Positions 8,752-16,198 of a stretch of DNA of 46,698 bases are shown here, piece after piece (positions within the stretch are counted from its first letter, which is position 1; every line of letters begins with the position of its first letter). A model generated the notes under the pieces. The model searched no databases. It saw nothing but the letters and a program-made list of their open reading frames with translations, and had not been told where the DNA came from. The DNA is from a virus: the IMG/VR virus record IMGVR_UViG_3300042945_000819, positions 1 through 46,698 of that record; one strand, 5' to 3'. A program made the position numbers and the translations under genes.

Positions 8752-10455
8752 ATGAAATCTGGAGCAACTGAAAGTTCTTTTTATTATCTCAATCAATATT
8801 ATTCATTTCCAAATAATGTTGAAGTTTCAAGAAGCATAGAAGTCTTAGCACAATCAAATAAGCAATATAAAATACTCTGGGCACACGATAATTGTGACCA
8901 ACCACAACTTTTAAGACTTCCAGAACTTGTATCGCAGATTGACTTGATTGTCTGTGTATCAAACTGGGAAGCAGAGCAATACATTAAATACAACAGAGCA
9001 CCCGCAGAAAAGATTGTAGTTATTCCAAATGGTGTTGCGGATATTTTTCATCTCAAAACACCAAAATCAAAGACGGCAATTTTCTTTTCTGGACCACATA
9101 AGGGCATCACACCACTTCCAAAAATCTGGAAACAAGTCATTAAAAATCATCCAGATGCAAAATTAAAAGTATTTTCTTCTCATAATCTTTATGGGGAACA
9201 ATACGAACAGCATTTTAAAATACCAGAACACTTAGAAGCAATTGAAGAACTTAAGTCTCTTCCTGGAGTAGAATATTCTCCTTGCATTGACCGAGAACAA
9301 CTTCTTCCACACATACAAGATGCTGCATTCTTCGTGCATCCTAATGTCTGGGAAGAGACCTTCTGCGTGTCTATGGCAGAAGCAATGGTTTGTGGTTGCT
9401 ACCCCATCACGAGTGATATAGGGGCACTGAGAGAGGTCTCATTCAATCGTGGTAAGTATATTCCAATGACTGGAAAAAATACCCAAGTTGGTTGGGAACC
9501 ATCTCCAAAGTTTATTAATGAGTTCGCACAAGAACTTTCAAGATGCTTTGAGTTTTTTGATAAGGAACCTCAAACATTTTATGCTGCGACAAAAGAACTT
9601 TCACAAATCACCAAAGAAACTTATGATTGGAAAAAGATTGCAGTTGGTTGGGAAAAACTTATTCAAGGTCTTCAAGGTTCAACTCAGCAAAGACCAAGAT
9701 ATTATTGTATGACGACAATGCAGTCTTCTGAAAAATACACTCATTATGCTTTAGATACATTCTTTAGAAATAGTATTTTCGGAAAACAAGATAAGTTTTT
9801 CTTAATTGATAATGACAAAACATTTTCAAAAGACTATGATAATGTTACAGTGGTTTCAAATTCTTCATCAAAATCATTTGCCGAGAATATGAACTTTATT
9901 CTTAAGCAAGCAATTATGGATGGTGCCGATTTTATCGGATTGAATAATGATATTATCTTTACAAAAAACTGGAATCAAAATTTAGGAGATTTAAATTCAG
10001 TTTCTATTCCTTTATGCAATCAACACTTGCAGGGTGATTGGATAAAGGGGGAAATGGAACTTGAAGAATTTATTGGTAAAGAAGAATCATTAAATCAAAT
10101 TGCTTCTCAAATTACATCTCAACTACAGAACGTGGCACCAAACTTAATCAAAGCATTCTATTGTTTTTATGTTCCTTATGAAGTCAGTTCAAAGGTTGGT
10201 TTATTGGATGAAGAGTTTGGAAAGGGTGGTGGTGAAGATATTGATTATGGACTAAGAGCAGAACAACTTGGATTTGAAACAAAGTTTAATCATCAGTCTT
10301 ATCTTCTTCATTTTTCTCATAGAACTTTAGAGCACGAAACTAAAGAAGAGAAAGATAAAAGAACAGAGCAGTTATACTTACACTTCTGTAAAAAGTGGGG
10401 AAAGGAAATTGCCGATAAAAGATTGTCTCTTGCAGTAACGCAAAGGTTTTCTTGA
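8752..10455 (+). CDS. Two-domain glycosyltransferase (GT4-like plus GT-A)
   Basis: 567 aa. Residues ~1-300 look like a GT-B (GT4) enzyme: AHDNCDQPQLL, VSNWEAEQYIKY, VVIPNGV and the C-terminal donor-site signature EETFCVSMAEAMVCGCYPI with its spaced Glu residues. From ~310 a second domain has GT-A character, with a DNDKTF strand, NNDIIF near residue 400 as the acidic metal site, and GGGEDIDYGLRAEQLG, a C-terminal GT2 motif. A single chain may therefore add two sugars. Downstream of propeller copy 2 and upstream of a late-type promoter. Confidence 0.75.
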   Translation: MKSGATESSFYYLNQYYSFPNNVEVSRSIEVLAQSNKQYKILWAHDNCDQPQLLRLPELVSQIDLIVCVSNWEAEQYIKYNRAPAEKIVVIPNGVADIFHLKTPKSKTAIFFSGPHKGITPLPKIWKQVIKNHPDAKLKVFSSHNLYGEQYEQHFKIPEHLEAIEELKSLPGVEYSPCIDREQLLPHIQDAAFFVHPNVWEETFCVSMAEAMVCGCYPITSDIGALREVSFNRGKYIPMTGKNTQVGWEPSPKFINEFAQELSRCFEFFDKEPQTFYAATKELSQITKETYDWKKIAVGWEKLIQGLQGSTQQRPRYYCMTTMQSSEKYTHYALDTFFRNSIFGKQDKFFLIDNDKTFSKDYDNVTVVSNSSSKSFAENMNFILKQAIMDGADFIGLNNDIIFTKNWNQNLGDLNSVSIPLCNQHLQGDWIKGEMELEEFIGKEESLNQIASQITSQLQNVAPNLIKAFYCFYVPYEVSSKVGLLDEEFGKGGGEDIDYGLRAEQLGFETKFNHQSYLLHFSHRTLEHETKEEKDKRTEQLYLHFCKKWGKEIADKRLSLAVTQRFS

Positions 10456-10461
10456 TAAATA
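10454..10461 (+). promoter_or_regulatory. T4-type late promoter (GATAAATA)
   Basis: Seven of eight bases match the T4 late box TATAAATA. It sits 31 nt before the ATG at 10493, which is the usual spacing for late genes. Confidence 0.6.
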
Positions 10462-10492
10462 CAAACAACACTATTAGTTAAATTGGATAAGT

Positions 10493-11332
10493 ATGTCTAA
10501 CAATTATGAAGCAATTGCACTTGCAACATCTAAAGAAGTTTTAGGTGATGATAATGAGTTTATGCTTAAGGTTCTTCAAGAGGCAACTCGTTGGGAACAA
10601 AGTGAAACTGAACTCGCACAAGGTCGTTCAGATTTCCAGATTGAAAAGTTTATCATTCACGATAATTTCACAATTCCATCAGCATTTAAGGCAGCACTTG
10701 TCAATCGTAGAAGTGTAGCAGAAGGTCTTCTACAGCAAGTCATTGATGCAAAAAGAGCAGCAAGAGAATTTCATTATAAGTGGGACGGAAAAGATAAGAC
10801 ACAACCAATTTGGTGGAAAACAAGACAAGGTGGTGAAGAATTATCTTGGTATGATATTGATGAGTTTCATTTTCATCGTATGCTTGAGGGTTTGAATCGT
10901 GGGTTCAAAGCTTGTGTAGAAGAACTGGAGTGCTTTGATAAACTCATTAATCGTTTGGTTGAACTGAATGGTGGTAAGTTAATTACCAGAGAACAATATA
11001 ATGAAGACCAACCAAACTACTGGGAACGCAGACTTGCGAATCAATCACTTGATGATTTACTTGCCGCAAGAACTGGAGTAAATGCTGGTAATATTCGTTC
11101 AATGAGACGTGCAAGTGCTCCTACGGTTCTTACAGATGATGTCAATCGTACCAAAGGAACTTTTGGTGATCCAAATAATCCTATGGATTTCCTGAATAGT
11201 CTTCAGCAGGCAGTTGCTTCTGGTATTGAGGAGATTACTGGTATGGATCAACAACTTCTTCGTGGTGTTGAAGAACAAGAGCAAAAGCAAATTCCTCAAT
11301 CGTTATTCAATCCAGACCTTAAGATAGAGTAG
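10493..11332 (+). CDS. Conserved phage protein of unknown function, likely late
   Basis: 279 aa, largely alpha-helical and charged, with an N-terminal half rich in Lys/Glu/Arg helices (VIDAKRAAREFHYKWDG) and a Pro/Gln-rich tail. There is no signal peptide, membrane segment or catalytic motif that I recognise. It lies between a glycosyltransferase and a propeller gene, with its own late-type promoter, so a virion or assembly role is likely. A chaperone or adaptor for the propeller proteins would fit but is not shown. Confidence 0.65.
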   Translation: MSNNYEAIALATSKEVLGDDNEFMLKVLQEATRWEQSETELAQGRSDFQIEKFIIHDNFTIPSAFKAALVNRRSVAEGLLQQVIDAKRAAREFHYKWDGKDKTQPIWWKTRQGGEELSWYDIDEFHFHRMLEGLNRGFKACVEELECFDKLINRLVELNGGKLITREQYNEDQPNYWERRLANQSLDDLLAARTGVNAGNIRSMRRASAPTVLTDDVNRTKGTFGDPNNPMDFLNSLQQAVASGIEEITGMDQQLLRGVEEQEQKQIPQSLFNPDLKIE

Positions 11333-11339
11333 AAACCAA

Positions 11340-13223
11340 ATGCCTTTTGTAGGAGATGTTTTTGGATTAAATTCTGTTTATGACAGACAGTCTTTAAACG
11401 TAGAGCAAAGAAATTTATCAAATTGGCCCGAATATCCTACTTATGGGTATTTTGTTGGTGGCACTACGGTCAATGCTCCTACTCAGTCAAGTACGATTAC
11501 GAGATTAGATCTTGCAACCAATACAACAGGTAACCCGGGAAAAAATCTTCCAGTAGCAAGAGTTCAAATAGCAGCAGTCTCAAACAATTTTTATGGTTAT
11601 TTTGGTGGTGGATATTTAAATACTTTAGTGAGAATTGATTTTTCAAATGAAACATTAAGTCTTCCTGGAAAGAATTTTACTGCTGTCTCAAGAGCATCTC
11701 AAGCAGCAGTGTCAAATAGTCTTTATGGATTTTTTGGTGGAGGATATGCTCCCGGTCTAGCATCTATTATATCAAGACTTGAATTCTCCAGTGAGACGGT
11801 AAGTAACCCAGGCACTAATTTTTCCCCAAGTAGAGCAAGGTTTGCAGGAGCATCAAGTAATCTTTATGGATATTTTGGTGGTGGATATACTCCAACTCTT
11901 GTAAGTACAATCACAAGACTTGATTTTTCCAATGGAACTTTAAATCTTCCCACAAGAAATTTGCCTGCTGGAGTTGGTGACCATTCTGCAGTATCAAATA
12001 TATCTTATGGATATTTTGGTGGTGGAACTGGTGTTTGTTTAATATCAAGACTTGATTTCTCTAATGAAACTGTAAGTGCTCCTGGAAAAAATTTACCATC
12101 GGTAAGAAGGGGACCACTTGCATTTTCAAGTTCTCCGGCAACCAGTTCTTTAAATGGTGCTTATGGTTATTTTGGTGGTGGTGGAACTCCTGGAGGTAGT
12201 GGTATTATCAATACTATACAACGACTTGATTTTGCAAATGAGACTATATCTACCTTAACCGCAACGTTGTTAAATCAAAGTAGATCAGGTTCTGCAGTTG
12301 CAAATAGTGGGTCATCTTTTAGAACAAGTTCTAAGACTTATGGGTATTTTGTCGGTGGATATTCACCTACTTTTTCTGGAAATACTTGTACTATTGATAG
12401 ATTGGATTTCTCAAATGAATCTATATCAGCATTGTCAAATACATTAACTATTGCAAAAAATAGACTTGCATCATTTTCCAATAATTATTATGGTTATTTT
12501 GGTGGACAATATTCTACAAATATTGATCGTTTAGATTTTTCTAATGGAACTACGGCACCCAGTGGAAAAAATTTACCTCAAGCAAGAATTGACCTTGGTG
12601 GATCGGAATTAGGAGGTTTATCCAATTCAAATTATGGTTATTTTGGTGGTGGTTATGGTACTTGCAAAATTGACCGTTTAGATTTTTCCAGCGAAACTAT
12701 ATCAGAACCAACAACAACTATGTTAAACGTTTGTTCAAGTTTTGGTGTAGTTTCCAATTCAATATATGGGTATTTTGGTGGTGGATATTCAAATTCTGTT
12801 GTAACTTGTTCTTTTAAAAGACTTGATTTTTCTACAGAAATTGTTTCCTTCACACCAACAGCAAATTTTCCATTATCAAAACAAAAAATGGGAGCAACAT
12901 CAAATAGTAATTATGGATATTTTGGTGGAGGCGTAACTGCAACAAATAATATATCTAATATGAGCCGACTTGATTTTTCAAATGAAACTGTGGGTGATCC
13001 AGGTTCAAAATTAGGAAGTAATCGATATTGGTTAGCAGCAGTTTCAAGTATTTCTTATGGTTATTTTGGTGGTGGATATCGTGCTCTTCCTCCACTTGTA
13101 ATTGGATATTTTTCTACTGTTATGAGACTTGATTTTTCAAGTGATACTACTTCTACTCCAACATTGACAGCAAGGTTGACTGCTGCTAAATCTGAATTAA
13201 CAGCAGTTTCAAACTCAAACTAA
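11340..13223 (+). CDS. YGYFGGG-repeat beta-propeller tail protein, copy 3
   Basis: 627 aa, the most diverged of the three paralogues. It has the same plan: an N-terminal segment with LSNWPEYPTYGYF (compare ASWPEYSSDYGYY in copy 1), six blades, a linker SGSSFRTSSKTYGYF, and six more blades. The end VSNSN is shared with copy 1 (and LSNSN with copy 2), so the C-terminus is conserved. This shared ending suggests that the ends of the three genes exchange or are under common constraint. Confidence 0.75.
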   Translation: MPFVGDVFGLNSVYDRQSLNVEQRNLSNWPEYPTYGYFVGGTTVNAPTQSSTITRLDLATNTTGNPGKNLPVARVQIAAVSNNFYGYFGGGYLNTLVRIDFSNETLSLPGKNFTAVSRASQAAVSNSLYGFFGGGYAPGLASIISRLEFSSETVSNPGTNFSPSRARFAGASSNLYGYFGGGYTPTLVSTITRLDFSNGTLNLPTRNLPAGVGDHSAVSNISYGYFGGGTGVCLISRLDFSNETVSAPGKNLPSVRRGPLAFSSSPATSSLNGAYGYFGGGGTPGGSGIINTIQRLDFANETISTLTATLLNQSRSGSAVANSGSSFRTSSKTYGYFVGGYSPTFSGNTCTIDRLDFSNESISALSNTLTIAKNRLASFSNNYYGYFGGQYSTNIDRLDFSNGTTAPSGKNLPQARIDLGGSELGGLSNSNYGYFGGGYGTCKIDRLDFSSETISEPTTTMLNVCSSFGVVSNSIYGYFGGGYSNSVVTCSFKRLDFSTEIVSFTPTANFPLSKQKMGATSNSNYGYFGGGVTATNNISNMSRLDFSNETVGDPGSKLGSNRYWLAAVSSISYGYFGGGYRALPPLVIGYFSTVMRLDFSSDTTSTPTLTARLTAAKSELTAVSNSN

Positions 13224-13248
13224 ATAAAAACATCTACAGTATTCTACT

Positions 13249-13908
13249 ATGAATGATATTCTTGCGAATGTTTTGATTCAACCTAAAGTTGTTACACCAG
13301 AAGGGTTGAAGTTTTTAACGGATTATATGAGAAAATCTCATAAAGAACAAATGTCCGTTTTTGATGCTGAAAATAGTGATAAGACTAGAGAAAGACAATC
13401 AAAAATTGACTTATCGGCAAGAAATGTAAAGTGTGCCGATTTACTTCCAGTTTTTCCACAAGTCAAAGAGTTACTTGATAATGTGGTAAAAAATGTAATC
13501 AATCCTTTTTATGGATTTGAAGTGAGAGATAGTGAAGAACCACAACTACTTTGCTATGAACCAGGAGGACACTATAAACCTCACAATGATGCCGAAGGTT
13601 TATGGACAAATCCAGATGGAACTCAGGTTTGGAAGAAGACAATAGACCGTGATGTATCTACTGTTCTTTTTCTAAATGATGATTTTGAAGGTGGATATTT
13701 TTCTTTTCCAGATTTAAGAATTAAAATTAAACCAGAACCAGGTCTTCTTGTTTGCTTTCCATCTTCAAGGTGGTTTACGCATATGGTAGAACCTGTGATT
13801 TCTGGAAATCGTTATACTCTTGTAACTTGGATGAGAGTCAAAGGATTTAAAACAAAAGATGAGATGGACAAAGAGATTGCCGATAAATATAACATAGAGG
13901 TTTATTAA
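13249..13908 (+). CDS. 2OG-Fe(II) oxygenase, prolyl-4-hydroxylase type
   Basis: 219 aa. The iron ligands are visible: H112-N-D114 in GGHYKPHNDAE and distal H178 in RWFTHMVEP, followed by R188 in GNRYTLVTW for the 2-oxoglutarate carboxylate. The spacing and flanking strands (STVLFLNDDFEGG, PGLLVCFPSS) are those of the P4H family. It hydroxylates a protein side chain, probably Pro or Lys. Position directly after the propeller genes suggests a structural-protein substrate. The collagen-like repeat itself has no Pro or Lys, so it is not an obvious target. Confidence 0.85.
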   Translation: MNDILANVLIQPKVVTPEGLKFLTDYMRKSHKEQMSVFDAENSDKTRERQSKIDLSARNVKCADLLPVFPQVKELLDNVVKNVINPFYGFEVRDSEEPQLLCYEPGGHYKPHNDAEGLWTNPDGTQVWKKTIDRDVSTVLFLNDDFEGGYFSFPDLRIKIKPEPGLLVCFPSSRWFTHMVEPVISGNRYTLVTWMRVKGFKTKDEMDKEIADKYNIEVY

Positions 13909-13910
13909 AG

Positions 13911-14618
13911 ATGTCTCAACTTCTTAAGCACTATTGGATTAATCGTGATACTGGTGGATGGGCAACAGATACACCTTATGGTTTAATGATGCCCAATATT
14001 AAGGGGTTGGAGGTTAAGTATAATTTATTTACTGAAGATAATATACAATATTGTTTATCCACTATTCCTGAGTATTTTGAATATGAGGTTACAGTTTCTC
14101 AAGAGCAATTAACTGAATATCAAAACAATTCAAATATCACAGTAGTTAGTTTCACAGAAAAACAAGTTGAAGTTCCTAATCGTCCTGGTTTAGAATCAAC
14201 TGAAGAAACAAGAACAGAAACTGTTTATGATGTTGTCTACCAAGAATCATACATTATTCAAGAAACTGAAGGTGAAGGTCTTAAAATTATCACTCAACAA
14301 GAATGGGATACTGAAATTGAAGAATTTGATAATCGTCAGCAAGAAAAAAGATATGACATTTTAAGAGAAATTCGTGATAAAATACTTGAAATTACTGATT
14401 GGATGGCAATTAAATCCTTAGAGCAAGAAACCCTTTCAGCAGAATTTAAAACTTGGAGACAAACTTTAAGAGATTTGCCAAACTCAAGTACATTCCCAAC
14501 AAGTTTTCCAACTCTTCCAACTGAACTTCAAAATCATACAGAAATTCAAGAACTTTATAATAGATTTGATGAGGTTAGATCTATTTTTATGATTCAAGAT
14601 CCATTGAGTAGGTCATAA
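13911..14618 (+). CDS. Tail fibre assembly chaperone-like protein
   Basis: 235 aa. The C-terminal part (residues ~150-215) has the pattern of phage tail-assembly chaperones: RYDILREIRDKILEITDW, then FKTWRQTLRDLP, then a Pro/Phe stretch FPTSFPTLP. The N-terminal part (HYWINRDTGGW, ~residues 5-17) looks like a separate small domain. Such proteins help fibres fold or trimerise. It follows the hydroxylase by 2 nt and overlaps the 3' end of the opposite-strand gene by 25 nt. Confidence 0.6.
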   Translation: MSQLLKHYWINRDTGGWATDTPYGLMMPNIKGLEVKYNLFTEDNIQYCLSTIPEYFEYEVTVSQEQLTEYQNNSNITVVSFTEKQVEVPNRPGLESTEETRTETVYDVVYQESYIIQETEGEGLKIITQQEWDTEIEEFDNRQQEKRYDILREIRDKILEITDWMAIKSLEQETLSAEFKTWRQTLRDLPNSSTFPTSFPTLPTELQNHTEIQELYNRFDEVRSIFMIQDPLSRS

Positions 14619-15175
14619 CATTTTTGATTTTTATCATACGCATACTCAGCACAAGGACCATTTTTTCTTACAAAGTGCAGAAAGAGTTGCATAAATCTAT
14701 CATTCTTGTGAGTCCTCATAGGACTTCTCCAATGAGGAACGGTCATTCCAAGATAAGCAAGACCACAACCAACAGGAGTTACAACTGATTGTTTGTTGCC
14801 TTCTAAATCTTTAAGTTTAATTGGCCAAGCAGCATCACCACAGATATTCATTGTGACTGATATTTCACAGGAAGGACGGTCGGTATGGCAATTCATCCAT
14901 CCTTTATTGTGATATGTTGTAGAAAACCAGTATGATGGTATAAGTTCTTCACCAACTAATTGTTCTAATGTTGGTTGAATTCTTTTCATAACAAAAGCAC
15001 AAGCAGGTGGTGCATAACAAGTTAATACATTTCCTCTTTCTGGGTCAAAGTGAGTTTTTAATCCTCCTAAATCTTGTATCGCGCCCATTAAATTTTTATA
15101 TTTGACTTGCAATGCGTCTTCTTTTGTAATTATATCTGGTATATAATACCAACCCTTTCTTAAAAATTCACTCAT
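14594..15175 (-). CDS. 2OG-Fe(II) oxygenase-like protein on the minus strand
   Basis: 193 aa, the only convincing minus-strand gene in the window. Residues ~97-105 (CHTDRPSCE) give an HxD iron site, PHWRSPM at ~147 gives the distal His, and R160 in KNDRFMQLFLHF may bind 2-oxoglutarate. It resembles the short phage hydroxylases that accompany tail genes. It runs convergent to the chaperone-like gene and divergent from the GH130-like gene. A late-type box lies 31-38 nt upstream on its own strand, which supports it as real and late expressed. The substrate is unknown. Confidence 0.75.
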   Translation of the reverse strand: MSEFLRKGWYYIPDIITKEDALQVKYKNLMGAIQDLGGLKTHFDPERGNVLTCYAPPACAFVMKRIQPTLEQLVGEELIPSYWFSTTYHNKGWMNCHTDRPSCEISVTMNICGDAAWPIKLKDLEGNKQSVVTPVGCGLAYLGMTVPHWRSPMRTHKNDRFMQLFLHFVRKNGPCAEYAYDKNQKCYDLLNGS

Positions 15176-15205
15176 TTTATCTATGTTAAATAGTCATATA
15201 TTTCA

Positions 15206-15213
15206 TATTTATT
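15206..15213 (-). promoter_or_regulatory. Late-type promoter on minus strand (AATAAATA)
   Basis: The reverse complement of TATTTATT gives AATAAATA, seven of eight matches to the T4 late box, placed about 31 nt before the minus-strand start codon at 15175. Confidence 0.45.
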
Positions 15214-15223
15214 TTGATAGTTT

Positions 15224-16198
15224 ATGAATAATTTTGTTAAACTCGCACTAGAAAATGGTGGAATAATAAAACCTTTAATATTTGATTCAAAGGATTTTAC
15301 TGGTCCTTCTTTAAATAATCCTTCTATTTTAATTTTAAATGAAAAAATAATAGTTAATATTAGAAATGTTAATTATACTTTATATCATTCGGAATTGGAT
15401 AGGTTTGAGCATATCTGGGGTCCCTTAACATATGTTCACCCTGAAGATGATATGCATCTTAGAACTTGGAATTATATTGCACAACTAGATGATGATTTAA
15501 ATGTAGAATACTATTCAAAAATAGATACTTCCAAATTTCCAGATCAAGAACTTTGGGAATTTGTTGGTCTTGAAGATGGTCGTTTGGTAAATTGGGAAGA
15601 TAAAATTTACTTATGTGGTGTCAGAAGAGACACAACATCTAATGGTGTTGGGAGAATGGAAATGTGCGAACTTGAATTTGATGATGAATCTGTAAGGGAG
15701 GTATCAAGATACCGAATTCCAGGACCACCACCAGACGATGAATATTGTATGAAAAATTGCACTCCAATAGAAGGAAAACCATTTCATTTAATTAAGTGGA
15801 CGAATCCAACTTGTATTATGAAATTTGACCCAAATGGAGGTGAAACAATAGTCCAAGAAACTACTTCTTATGTTCCTGGATATAATGATATGAGAGGTGG
15901 TTCTCAAGTTATTAAATACAAAGATGGATATTTAACGATAATTCACGAAACTGATTTATATGATTCGGTTCAAGGTAGGAAGAACGGAACATATAGGCAT
16001 AGATTTGTATATTGGAATCATGATTTTACAGAACAAAAATTTTCTAAATTATTTTCTTTCTTAAACATGAAAATAGAATTTTGTTGTGGTTTGACAAAAT
16101 ATAAAAATGATTACCTAATTACATTTGGTGCATCAGATAATGCTGCATATATTTTAAAAATTTCTGAGTCTTTTCTGGAGGATTTTATCAATGAATGA
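15224..16198 (+). CDS. GH130-like five-bladed propeller glycoside enzyme
   Basis: 324 aa. GLEDGRLVNWEDKIYL (residues ~115-130) resembles the acidic repeat of the GH130/GH43 propeller fold, and CGLTKYKNDYLITFGASDNA near the C-terminus matches the ending CGL...D.LLIYYGAAD of GH130 mannoside phosphorylases. Together these suggest a glycoside phosphorylase or hydrolase-like protein acting on an oligosaccharide. The LEDGR motif replaces the more usual EDPR, so activity is uncertain. Its stop overlaps the next start by 8 nt, tying it to the methyltransferase fusion. Confidence 0.55.
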   Translation: MNNFVKLALENGGIIKPLIFDSKDFTGPSLNNPSILILNEKIIVNIRNVNYTLYHSELDRFEHIWGPLTYVHPEDDMHLRTWNYIAQLDDDLNVEYYSKIDTSKFPDQELWEFVGLEDGRLVNWEDKIYLCGVRRDTTSNGVGRMEMCELEFDDESVREVSRYRIPGPPPDDEYCMKNCTPIEGKPFHLIKWTNPTCIMKFDPNGGETIVQETTSYVPGYNDMRGGSQVIKYKDGYLTIIHETDLYDSVQGRKNGTYRHRFVYWNHDFTEQKFSKLFSFLNMKIEFCCGLTKYKNDYLITFGASDNAAYILKISESFLEDFINE

